A stretch of 64,000 nucleotides of DNA from the NCBI GenBank assembly GCA_963755815.1, contig CAVWLF010000001.1:124001-188000 (forward strand). The letters run 5' to 3'. Below are positions 16,106 to 24,120 of the stretch, in pieces; position 1 is the first letter of the stretch; the number at the start of each line of letters is the position of its first letter. A program made the translations under genes and the position numbers. The DNA is from Palsa-506 sp963755815. GTDB lineage: Bacteria; Actinomycetota; Actinomycetes; Streptosporangiales; Streptosporangiaceae. Under the pieces are notes generated by a model. The model saw only the letters and a list, made by a program, of their open reading frames with translations, did no database searches and was not told where the DNA came from.

Positions 16106-18586
16106 GTGACGATCGACCCGGTCATCACCGGCGGAGGTATCCCGAGCCGGGCACAGGTAGTGATTGTCGGCGGCGGGGTGATCGGCTGCAGCATCGCCTA
16201 CCACCTCGCGCATCTGGGCTGGACTGATGTGGTGCTGCTGGAGCAGCACCGGCTCACGGCCGGGACGACCTGGCACGCGGCAGGCCTGATCACCTCGGCC
16301 GGCATGACCGACGAGACGGCCCTGTTCTTCAGCCGGTACTCGCGTGACCTGTATGCCCGGCTGGAGCAGGAGACGGGGCACTCCACCGGCTTCCGCGCGG
16401 TCGGGCATATCTCACTGGCCACCACGCCGGAGCGGCAGGAGGCGCTGCGGCGGGAGAGCGCCTGGATGCACGGATTCGGCGTCGATGACGTGGAAATCTC
16501 GCCGCGGGAACTCGCCCGGATGTGGCCGCTGGCCCGCACCGACGACGTGCTGTCCGCCTTCTACGTCGCTGACGAGGGCCGGGCCGACCCGGTGGGCGTG
16601 GCCACCTCGCTGGCCAAGGGCGCCCGGCAGCTGGGCATCCGGGTAATCGAGGGCGTCGCCGCGACTGGTGTCGAGACCCGCGGGCGGCAGGTCCGCGCCG
16701 TCCTGACCGAGGCGGGCCGGATCGAGACCGACGTGGTGGTGAACGCCGCCGGAATGTGGGCCCGGCAGTTCGGCGCGCTGGCCGGGGTCGGCGTGCCGTT
16801 GCAGGCGGCCGAGCACTACTACCTGCTGACCGCCGCCGTGCCCGGGATGAGCCAGGACCTGCCGGTCATTGAGGACCCGGATAACTACGGGTACTTCCGG
16901 CCCGAGGGCGACGGGATGCTGGTCGGCCTGTTCGAGCCGGTCGGCGCGCCATGGTCGCTGGACGGTGTGCCCCGCGAGTTCTCGTTCGGCACGCTGCCGC
17001 CGGACTGGGAGCGGATGGAGACGTACCTCGGCCAGGCGATGAGCCGCATCCCGTCGCTGTCCGGGACCGGGATACGGACCTTCTTCTGCGGGCCCGAGTC
17101 GTTCACCTCCGATGTCCGGCCGCTGCTGGGGCCCGCCCCTGAGCTGGACGGCTACTTCGTCGCGGCCGGGCTGAACTCACTCGGCATCCTGTCCGGCGGC
17201 GGGGTCGGCAAGATGCTCGCGCACTGGATCGTGGACGGGGTGCCGCCCGTCGACGCCACCGCGGTCGCAATCGACCGGACCGCGCTGTATGAGACATCGC
17301 GGCGGTTCCGGGCCGAGCGAACCGTGGAGCAACTCGGTGTGCTGTTCGGGGACGCGGTGTGGCCGGCCTGGAAGCCGTCGACCGGGCGGAACGTGCGCCG
17401 CTCGGTGCTGCACGAGCGGCTGGCCGCGGCCGGCGGCCACTTCGGCCAGTCGGCCGGCTGGGAGTTCGCCGAGTGGTTCGCCGGAGCCGGCCAGGCCCCC
17501 GCGACCAGGCTGAACTACGGCCGGCCGGACTCGCACGCGCTCGTCGGGCGCGAGCACGCGACGGTACGCGAGGCCGTGGGCGTGCTGGACATGAGCCTGA
17601 TGGCGAAGCTGATCGTGCAAGGACCGGACGCCGCCGCGGTGCTGAGCCGGCTGTCCGCCAACGACGTGACCCTCGCCGCGGGCCGGATCGTCTACACCCA
17701 GTGGCTGAACACCGCAGGCGGGATCGTCGCCGACGTGACCGTGACCCGGCTGGAGGAAGAGAAGTTCCTGGTCGTGGCCAGCGACATCATCCACCGCCGG
17801 ATCGAGCCGCTGATCAGGAGGGCGACCAGCAAGAACGAGGTCATCACCGTGACCGATGTGACCTCGGGAACCACCTTGCTGTCGGTGCAGGGCCCGGCGT
17901 CGCGGCAGCTGATCGGACGGCTGACCGACGCCGACCTGTCCAACGAGGCCTTTCCCTACCTGACCGCGCGGCAGATCCATGTCGGCTACGCGCCGGTACT
18001 CGCCGTCCGCGTCACTTACGTGGGCGAGCTCGGCTGGGAGCTGCACGTGCCGGCCGAGTACGCGCTTGGCGTGTACGACGACCTGGTCGAGGCCGGCGGT
18101 GACCTCGGCTTCCGGCCGATCGGGCTATCCGCCATGTCGAGCCTGCGACTGGAAAAGGGCTACCGCGACATGGGCGTCGATATCGACAACACCGACAACC
18201 CGCTGGAGGCCGGGCTCGGATTCGCGGTGGCGTGGGACAAGCCGGGCGGGTTCATCGGCCGGGACGCGCTGGTCAAGGCGCGGGCCGAGGGACCGCCGCG
18301 CAATCGCGTGGTCGGCCTGCTGGTCGATGATCCGGCGGTCGACCTCTTCGGCAACGAGCCGGTCCTGCTGGACGGGAAGTGGGCCGGCTACATCCGGGCC
18401 GCCGCCTTCGGCTACACCGTCGGCGGGCCGGTCGCGCTGGCCCAGGTGACCCACCCCGACGGCGTCACCGGTCAGTGGCTGAAAGACGGCGATTTCCGGG
18501 TGCGCACGCCCGGCGGCGACGTCGCGGCCCGGCTGCAGATCGCCCCGTTCTATGACCCGCAGCGGCTGCGCATCCTGGACCGCTGA
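16106..18586 (+). CDS. FAD-dependent oxidoreductase with GcvT domain (dimethylglycine/sarcosine dehydrogenase-like)
   Basis: A two-module enzyme of 826 residues that oxidatively demethylates an N-methyl amino acid and can pass the one-carbon unit to tetrahydrofolate. Residues 22-27 form the FAD motif GGGVIG. The segment TAGTTWHAAGL (His57) matches the site of covalent FAD attachment in dimethylglycine dehydrogenases. The C-terminal half is a GcvT-like folate-binding domain (YVGELGWELHVP, SLRLEKGYR) ending in the GCV_T_C barrel. The GTG start at 16106 lacks a strong Shine-Dalgarno site. It is a single-gene unit followed by a hairpin. The exact substrate (dimethylglycine, sarcosine or another) cannot be decided here. 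Confidence 0.88.
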   Translation: MTIDPVITGGGIPSRAQVVIVGGGVIGCSIAYHLAHLGWTDVVLLEQHRLTAGTTWHAAGLITSAGMTDETALFFSRYSRDLYARLEQETGHSTGFRAVGHISLATTPERQEALRRESAWMHGFGVDDVEISPRELARMWPLARTDDVLSAFYVADEGRADPVGVATSLAKGARQLGIRVIEGVAATGVETRGRQVRAVLTEAGRIETDVVVNAAGMWARQFGALAGVGVPLQAAEHYYLLTAAVPGMSQDLPVIEDPDNYGYFRPEGDGMLVGLFEPVGAPWSLDGVPREFSFGTLPPDWERMETYLGQAMSRIPSLSGTGIRTFFCGPESFTSDVRPLLGPAPELDGYFVAAGLNSLGILSGGGVGKMLAHWIVDGVPPVDATAVAIDRTALYETSRRFRAERTVEQLGVLFGDAVWPAWKPSTGRNVRRSVLHERLAAAGGHFGQSAGWEFAEWFAGAGQAPATRLNYGRPDSHALVGREHATVREAVGVLDMSLMAKLIVQGPDAAAVLSRLSANDVTLAAGRIVYTQWLNTAGGIVADVTVTRLEEEKFLVVASDIIHRRIEPLIRRATSKNEVITVTDVTSGTTLLSVQGPASRQLIGRLTDADLSNEAFPYLTARQIHVGYAPVLAVRVTYVGELGWELHVPAEYALGVYDDLVEAGGDLGFRPIGLSAMSSLRLEKGYRDMGVDIDNTDNPLEAGLGFAVAWDKPGGFIGRDALVKARAEGPPRNRVVGLLVDDPAVDLFGNEPVLLDGKWAGYIRAAAFGYTVGGPVALAQVTHPDGVTGQWLKDGDFRVRTPGGDVAARLQIAPFYDPQRLRILDR

Positions 18587-18594
18587 GGCGCGGT

Positions 18595-18620
18595 CCGGGC
18601 GGCCAACCCTGGCCGCCCGG
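18595..18620. terminator. Terminator hairpin between convergent genes
   Basis: A perfect 11-bp stem (ccgggcggcca/tggccgcccgg) with a 4-base loop starts nine bases after the dehydrogenase stop. It can serve that gene and, in reverse, the convergent RHH gene. Confidence 0.7.
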
Positions 18621-18699
18621 CGTTCAGGTAGCGCGGCAGGAACTGGTCGTTATCGGCCGCCGCCCGGCAGGCGGCGCGCGCCGCCCCCTGTAACCGGCC

Positions 18700-19137
18700 T
18701 CAGCTCCGGTCCGGCAGCTGGCCCTCAAGGAAACGGGCCACCAGCCCGCGGATCACGGTGGCCATCGAGAAGCCGTGTTCCGCGCACCACTCCCGCAGCT
18801 GGGCGTGCTGCTCGGTGGGAAACCTGACCGGCACGACCTGCTGGGCGGAGGCAGCGAATCCCCGCAGGGGCCGGGCGGCGGCTCGCTGCAGGGACTGCAG
18901 CTCGTCGGCCTCAAGGGCGGTCGCGCCCAGCGTCCATTGCCGCGCCAGCGCGGGACGCTGGCGCAGCAGCCAGGTGAACACCAGGTCCCGCTGCTCCGGC
19001 GGAAGCTCCCCCACCGCGCTGACCAGCAGACTAACCGGATCCCCGGAAGCCCCAGCGGCATCGGGCGGGCCCGGGTCGTCCGGGCCGTCGGCGATCTCAC
19101 CGGGATCGCGGGTACCCGGGTCTGGCGGTGTTGTCAT
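18700..19137 (-). CDS. Ribbon-helix-helix (CopG/Arc-like) DNA-binding protein
   Basis: A 145-residue protein. The N-terminal 40 residues are Asp/Pro/Gly-rich and look disordered. The C-terminal 45 residues form an RHH module: the strand VPVRFPTEQHAQL, then two helices with EHGFSMATVIRGLVARFLE. RHH proteins bind DNA as dimers and often repress their own genes. The upstream region holds a 10/12-match inverted repeat with GATATC boxes (19166-19206), a plausible target. No toxin gene is adjacent, so an antitoxin role is not supported. Confidence 0.75.
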   Translation of the reverse strand: MTTPPDPGTRDPGEIADGPDDPGPPDAAGASGDPVSLLVSAVGELPPEQRDLVFTWLLRQRPALARQWTLGATALEADELQSLQRAAARPLRGFAASAQQVVPVRFPTEQHAQLREWCAEHGFSMATVIRGLVARFLEGQLPDRS

Positions 19138-19165
19138 GGTCGTTCCCTGGACAGCGCGGAAATTG

Positions 19166-19206
19166 GCTGCGGCGATACCGCAGAGATATCACGATATCGC
19201 TGCGGC
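19166..19206. promoter_or_regulatory. Inverted repeat with GATATC boxes upstream of the RHH gene
   Basis: Arms gctgcggcgata (19166-19177) and tatcgctgcggc (19195-19206) match at 10 of 12 positions when one is reversed. Between and within them lie GATACC, GATATC and GATATC at 19174, 19185 and 19193. The site is 29 bp upstream of the RHH start codon. RHH proteins typically bind such short clustered boxes, so autoregulation is likely but inferred. Confidence 0.5.
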
Positions 19207-19425
19207 ATCAAGGGTGCGTCTGCGCGCCGAGCACCAACCCGCGGCCGCATCCGGCGTTTCCGCAGGCCGTGCCCGCGCGGCCCGTGTTCCGCTGACCGTG
19301 CTTCACGGCTGTGTTCCGCCAGTCAGAATGCCGTTCCGCAGCTGGTCCGAAAGTCGCACCGAACTATCTAAGGGCGAAACCAGGCATATCGTGAGAGGCC
19401 CGCAGCGCCGACCGCCTGACGGCGT

Positions 19426-20715
19426 CTACAGCGCGACGCCGAGCAGCGCGTCCACCATGTCCCTGACCAGCGACGCCGCCGGCGCGTCCGAGCCCGTCGG
19501 CACCGTGTCGGCCAGCACCCCGCCGGCCAGCACCGCGTCGGCCCAGCGATCGACCACGGCAAGCGCGCCGGGGGCGTCCAGGTCGTCGGCCATCCGGTCG
19601 CGGACGGCAGCCAGCAACTGGCCGACCTCCGGTACCGTTTCCCCGCGAACGGAGGAGCCAGCGGGGTCGGCGGCGGCTAGCGCCACGGCGCGGCGCCAGC
19701 GGGCCAGGCGGTCCGCCGCCGCGGTCAGCCCGGCCGCCGTCCAGTCCCAGTCCTGCCGGTAGTGATGGGCGAGGATGGCCAGCCGGATCGCCATCGGGTC
19801 GACACCGGCCGACCGCAGCGCGGAAACGAAAACCAGGTTGCCCAGCGACTTCGACATCTTCTCGCCGTCGAGCCGCACCATCCCGGCGTGCGCGTACCGG
19901 CGGGCGAACATCGGGCCGCCGCCGCCGACCACCCGGGCATGCGAGGCACTGAACTCATGGTGCGGGTAGATCAGGTCACTGCCGCCGACCTGCAGGTCGA
20001 ACACGGCACCCAGGTACTCGGTCGCGATCGCCGCGCACTCGACATGCCAGCCGGGACGGCCCGGGCCGAACTCCGACGCCCAGGACGGCTCCCCCGGCCG
20101 GGCGGCCAGCCAGACCAGCGCGTCCAGCGGGTCCTTCTTGCCCGGCCTGGCCGGGTCACCGCCGCGCTCGGCGGACAGCTCGATCATCGCCGCCGGGCTG
20201 AGCCCGGACACCGTGCCGAACGCCGGATCGGACGACCGGGCGAAATACAGGTCCCCGTCCAGCTCGTACAGCGCGCCATGGCCGGCCAGCGCCAGGTTGA
20301 ACCGCTCGATGATGCCCATGGCCTCGACCGCCCCGACCAGGCTGGCCGGCGGAAGCACCCGCAGCGCCGCCATGTCCTCCCGGTACAGCTCGATCTCGCG
20401 CGCGGCCAGCTCCCGCCAGTCCTCGCCGTCCCGGTCCGCGCGCTCCAGCAGCGGATCATCGACATCCGTGACGTTCTGCACGTAGGTGACCTCGTGCCCG
20501 GCGTCTCGCCACGCGCGCACCAGCAGGTCCCAGGCAATGTAGGTGGCCGCATGCCCGATATGCGTGGCGTCGTACGGCGTGATCCCGCAGGCATAGAGGG
20601 TGGCCGCGCGCCCGGACGCCGCGATGGCCAGCTCGCCGCTGGCGGTGTCCCTGATCCGCGGCTCGGGACCAGTTCCGGGCAGTTCGGGAATGCTCGCGGA
20701 GCCCCAGGATTCCAT
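19426..20715 (-). CDS. mshC: L-cysteine:1D-myo-inositol 2-amino-2-deoxy-alpha-D-glucopyranoside ligase (mycothiol synthesis)
   Basis: Uses ATP to join cysteine to GlcN-inositol in mycothiol synthesis. It is a cysteinyl-tRNA-synthetase relative of 429 residues. The class I synthetase motif appears as GITPYDATHIGHAATY, characteristic of MshC, and the KMSKS loop as KMSKSLGN. The zinc-site Cys is in YACGITPYD. The tRNA-binding C-terminal domain of CysS is absent, as expected. It starts 9 bp downstream of the amidase stop, so the two are probably co-transcribed. It marks the host as a mycothiol-producing actinobacterium. Confidence 0.95.
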   Translation of the reverse strand: MESWGSASIPELPGTGPEPRIRDTASGELAIAASGRAATLYACGITPYDATHIGHAATYIAWDLLVRAWRDAGHEVTYVQNVTDVDDPLLERADRDGEDWRELAAREIELYREDMAALRVLPPASLVGAVEAMGIIERFNLALAGHGALYELDGDLYFARSSDPAFGTVSGLSPAAMIELSAERGGDPARPGKKDPLDALVWLAARPGEPSWASEFGPGRPGWHVECAAIATEYLGAVFDLQVGGSDLIYPHHEFSASHARVVGGGGPMFARRYAHAGMVRLDGEKMSKSLGNLVFVSALRSAGVDPMAIRLAILAHHYRQDWDWTAAGLTAAADRLARWRRAVALAAADPAGSSVRGETVPEVGQLLAAVRDRMADDLDAPGALAVVDRWADAVLAGGVLADTVPTGSDAPAASLVRDMVDALLGVAL

Positions 20716-20724
20716 GCCGTCAGG

Positions 20725-22242
20725 CTACCGAGGGCCGGCCGCGCCGACGCCTCCGGCGCTTCCGGCCTGCTCGAACGCATAGGCCAGGCCGAGCAGCCGG
20801 GGTTCGCTCCAGGCCGGTCCCATAAAGGAAACTCCCACCGGAAGATTACTGACAAAACCAGCCGGAACGGAGATCGCGGGGTACCCGGCCACGGCGGCCG
20901 GAGTCGACGAGCCGAACAAGTGATGATCGCCCAGCACGTGATCGGTCAGCCAGGCGGGACTGCCGCTCAGCGCGAGAACGGCGTCGAGGCGGTGGCTCCG
21001 CAGCACGCCGTCAACCGCCGTGGTGGCCAGCCTGCGCGCCTCCCCCCGTGCGGCCTGATAGTCCCGGTCAGCCAGGTCGCCGCTGGTTGCCTCGGCCAGC
21101 TCGAACAGTTCCTGGCCGAAGTAAGGCAGCACGGTGGCCGCGTTATCCCGGTTGTAGGTAATCAGGTCGGCGAGAGTGGCCGGGTGGCTGCCGGGCGTCG
21201 CGCTGAGGTAGGCGTTCAGGTAGTGCTTGAACTCGTGCAGCAGGGCGGCAATCTCCGGTTCGCCGACCTTGTCCAGGCCGGGGAGCTCCACCGGATCGAT
21301 GACCTCGGCGCCGCCGGCCCGCAGCCGCGCGATCGCCGCGTCGAGCAGCGCGACCGCGGCCGGGCCCGCGGCGTCCGACCCGTCCCGCCAGACACCGAGC
21401 CGGGCGCCGTCCAGCGCGGCGGCGTTGAGGAAGAGCAGGTAATCGTCCGGCTGGCTGGCCGCCGGCCCGGTCTCCTCGTCGGCCGGATCATGGCCGGACA
21501 GGGCGCCGAGCAGCGCGGCCGCGTCGGCGACCGACCGGGCCATCGGGCCCGCCGTGTCCTGCATCGGCGAGATCGGCACGATTCCGGTCCGGCTGATCAG
21601 CCCGAGGGTCGGCTTCACGCCGACGATCCCGCAGGCGCTGGCCGGGCTGAGGATCGAGCCGTCGGTCTCTGACCCGACCGCGAGTGGCGCCAGTCCGGCG
21701 GCGACGGACGCCGCCGATCCGGAACTCGAGCCGGACGGATTGCGGCCGGTGCCGTGCGGGTTCACCGTCTGGCCGCCCAGCGTGCTCCAGCCGCTGCTGG
21801 AGTGCCGGGAGCGGAAGTTCGCCCATTCGGACAGGTTCGCCTTGCCGAGCACGACCGCGCCGGCCGCGCGCAGCCGGCCGACCAGGAACGCGTCACCGTG
21901 GCCCGAGTCCCGGAGCGCGGGCGAGCCGGCCGTGGCGGGCAGTCCGTCGACGGCGATGTTGTCCTTGATCAGCACCGGGAGGCCGGCCAGCGGCCCGCCC
22001 GGCGTCCCGTTCGCCCTCGCCTCGTCGCTGGCCCGCGCCTGCGCCGCGGCATCATCGCTGACCGTGATGACGGCGCGCAGCCGCGGATTGAGCCGCTCGA
22101 TCCGCGCCAGGTAGAACGCGGTGAGCTCGGCCGAGGTCAGCGTGCCATCGGTCATCGCCCGCTGGAGCTGGCCGGCCGTCGCCGTGGCCGCGTCGAGGCC
22201 CGTGCTGCCGATGTTCTCGCTGAGTGATCCGCCTTCAACCAT
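20725..22242 (-). CDS. Amidase signature-family hydrolase
   Basis: A 505-residue hydrolase of amide bonds. The catalytic Ser-cisSer-Lys triad is visible: Lys in LPVLIKDNIAV, the first Ser in PSGSSSGSAAS and the nucleophile in GSETDGSI. The substrate is unknown; the family includes aryl-acylamidases, GatA-like proteins and nitrile-pathway amidases. I chose the ATG at 22242. A longer frame extends 35 codons upstream but lacks amidase character and would run to the divergent DinB start. It precedes mshC by 9 bp. No signal peptide is seen, so it is probably cytoplasmic. Confidence 0.88.
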   Translation of the reverse strand: MVEGGSLSENIGSTGLDAATATAGQLQRAMTDGTLTSAELTAFYLARIERLNPRLRAVITVSDDAAAQARASDEARANGTPGGPLAGLPVLIKDNIAVDGLPATAGSPALRDSGHGDAFLVGRLRAAGAVVLGKANLSEWANFRSRHSSSGWSTLGGQTVNPHGTGRNPSGSSSGSAASVAAGLAPLAVGSETDGSILSPASACGIVGVKPTLGLISRTGIVPISPMQDTAGPMARSVADAAALLGALSGHDPADEETGPAASQPDDYLLFLNAAALDGARLGVWRDGSDAAGPAAVALLDAAIARLRAGGAEVIDPVELPGLDKVGEPEIAALLHEFKHYLNAYLSATPGSHPATLADLITYNRDNAATVLPYFGQELFELAEATSGDLADRDYQAARGEARRLATTAVDGVLRSHRLDAVLALSGSPAWLTDHVLGDHHLFGSSTPAAVAGYPAISVPAGFVSNLPVGVSFMGPAWSEPRLLGLAYAFEQAGSAGGVGAAGPR

Positions 22243-22345
22243 GATCGAAGAATAATTGAACGGCCGATCAGCGCAAGGCCCAGTCCGGCCAGGAGCGCCG
22301 AAGAGCACGGCCGGGCTGTCCGGGACGGGTGGCAGACTGTCCGGC

Positions 22346-22939
22346 ATGACGATCTCGGATCCGAAAACTGACCTGCACAGTTACCTGCAGCAGGCCCGCG
22401 AGGCGCTGGTATGGAAGCTCGACGGGCTCTCGGAGTACGACATCCGCCGTCCGCTGACGCCGACCGGCACCAACCTGCTGGGGCTGGTCAAGCACGTGGC
22501 CGGCGTTGAGCTGGGGTACTTCGGCGATACCTTCGGACGGCCGTTCGGCGAGCCGCTGCCGGCCGGGTTCGACGAGGACGCCGAGCCCAACGCGGAAATG
22601 TGGGCGGCCGCCGACGAGTCACGCGAGCAGATCATCGGGCTGTACCGCCGGGCCTGGGCGCACTCGGACGCGACGATCGGCGCGCTGGCGCTGGACGCGG
22701 TTGGCCATGTGCCGTGGTGGCCGGGCGAGCACGGCGAGGTGACGCTGCACCGGATCCTGGTGCACGTGGTCGCCGAGACCGACCGGCATGCGGGGCACGC
22801 CGATATCGTCCGGGAGCTCATCGACGGGACGGCCGGCCTGCGGGAGGGCACCACCAACATGCCGTCCGGCGACCGGGCATGGTGGGAGAGCTACCGGAGC
22901 AAGCTGGAGCGCGTAGCGCAGGAAGCCGGCCAGGCCTGA
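22346..22939 (+). CDS. DinB/DUF664-family protein (putative metal-dependent four-helix enzyme)
   Basis: A 197-residue protein of the DinB-like (YfiT/DUF664) fold. Members are thiol-dependent transferases or maleylpyruvate-isomerase relatives that may use mycothiol. The three expected metal-binding histidines are in LVKHVAGVE and VHVVAETDRHAGHADI. The ATG at 22346 is preceded by a gg-rich site and matches the usual N-terminal helix (LHSYLQQAREALVWKLDGL). It is divergent from the amidase. Its 3' 122 bp overlap, antisense, the end of the EamA exporter gene. The substrate is unknown; proximity to mshC is suggestive only. Confidence 0.85.
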   Translation: MTISDPKTDLHSYLQQAREALVWKLDGLSEYDIRRPLTPTGTNLLGLVKHVAGVELGYFGDTFGRPFGEPLPAGFDEDAEPNAEMWAAADESREQIIGLYRRAWAHSDATIGALALDAVGHVPWWPGEHGEVTLHRILVHVVAETDRHAGHADIVRELIDGTAGLREGTTNMPSGDRAWWESYRSKLERVAQEAGQA

Positions 22940-23885
22940 CCGCCCGGACGGTCTTGGTGGGCGCGTCGCGACTATCAGCGATCGCGAAATAGAGCACTGA
23001 TGATCCGACCAGGACCGCCCCGAGGGCATCCCGGCTGGTGACGCCCTCACCAAGAAAGACCACCGCACTCGCGACACCAAAAACGGGAATGAGGTTGAGT
23101 ACCACCGCCGCCCGCCCGGCGTCGACCCGGGCGATCACCATGTTGAAGAGCAGGAAACTGACGCCGAATCCGCCGGCGCCCACCAGCACGGCAGCCAGCC
23201 AGAACCGGGGCGCGGCGGACACGGTGCCGCCGCCCGCGCTCCAGCGCACCGTGGTCACCAGCAGCGACACGAGCGTTGCCACCGTGAACTGCCAGGCCGT
23301 CAGCGAGAGGGCATCCGATCCGTCATCGAAACGCTTCGCCACCACCGTATACAGGCTCGCGCTCAGCACGCCGCCGGCCACCAGGAGGTCACCGGCGGCC
23401 GTGCCGCGGCCGGAGCCCGCGCCCGCCAGCACGAGCAGCCCGCCCAGCGCGACCACGACCGAAATGATGGCCGGCCGGGTGATGGTCTCCCGGAGCAGCA
23501 TGGCGGCCAGCATGACCACCAGGGCGGATTCGAGGCCGTTGATCACGGCCCCGTGCACCGCGCTGGTGAGAGACAGGCCCCAGGTGTCACCCAGGTAGGC
23601 CAGGGCGGGCTCGAGCAGCCCCAGCAGGACCGGAAGCCACCAGGACCCGGGCGGACGGTAGCCGCGTATGAGCAGGGCAGCCCACAAAACGCCCGCACCC
23701 GCTAGGAGTTCAACACTGAGCAGCGTTACCGGATCGAAGCCGCCCAGGGCATATTTCGTCCCGCTCACCGCAACTCCCCACAGCGCGGCCGCCACCATCA
23801 GTGCGACAGCCGGCCGGCGCAGCCCGGCCATCCTGGTCGCAGGTAGCAACGTCGCTTGTGCTGGAACGGCCATTCGGAGCGTCAC
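22818..23885 (-). CDS. EamA-family (drug/metabolite transporter) membrane exporter
   Basis: A polytopic inner-membrane transporter with two EamA repeats and about ten hydrophobic helices. The first repeat includes ALWGVAVSGTKYALGG and the second ends at FLGEGVTSRDALGAVLVGSSVLYF. The start GTG at 23885 is preceded by gggggg at close spacing; an ATG at 23873 is the alternative. The substrate is unknown. The last 45 residues (from about RAVRPG) are Arg/Pro-rich, non-membrane and encoded opposite the DinB gene. This suggests loss of an earlier stop codon. Confidence 0.88.
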   Translation of the reverse strand: MTLRMAVPAQATLLPATRMAGLRRPAVALMVAAALWGVAVSGTKYALGGFDPVTLLSVELLAGAGVLWAALLIRGYRPPGSWWLPVLLGLLEPALAYLGDTWGLSLTSAVHGAVINGLESALVVMLAAMLLRETITRPAIISVVVALGGLLVLAGAGSGRGTAAGDLLVAGGVLSASLYTVVAKRFDDGSDALSLTAWQFTVATLVSLLVTTVRWSAGGGTVSAAPRFWLAAVLVGAGGFGVSFLLFNMVIARVDAGRAAVVLNLIPVFGVASAVVFLGEGVTSRDALGAVLVGSSVLYFAIADSRDAPTKTVRAVRPGRLPALRAPACSGSSPTMPGRRTACWWCPPAGRPSRR

Positions 23886-24120
23886 GAGTCCCCCCGTCAC
23901 AGGATCAATCGATGTGACGGTATGGCGGCAGGTGCTAGGCGCGGATCGGGGAAGGCCCCCTATATTCCGGGCGGGATTACCTAGATTGCGCGGTGGCGCC
24001 AGCACGCCGCGGGCCGACGTGTCCTCGCCGGGACGGCCGGCAGTGTCGTCACGCCCGCGCTGAGGACTCAGCCGCGCCCGGGCCCGCCGCGTGTCGCGGG
24101 AGTTTCCTGGGCTTTCGTGA

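Noticed and set aside
18700..19137. RHH gene as antitoxin of a toxin-antitoxin pair
   Set aside because: No small partner gene lies on the same strand within operon distance.
19762..21672. Long plus-strand open frame of about 636 codons opposite mshC and the amidase
   Set aside because: Arg/Gly/Gln-rich shadow of conserved genes on the minus strand.
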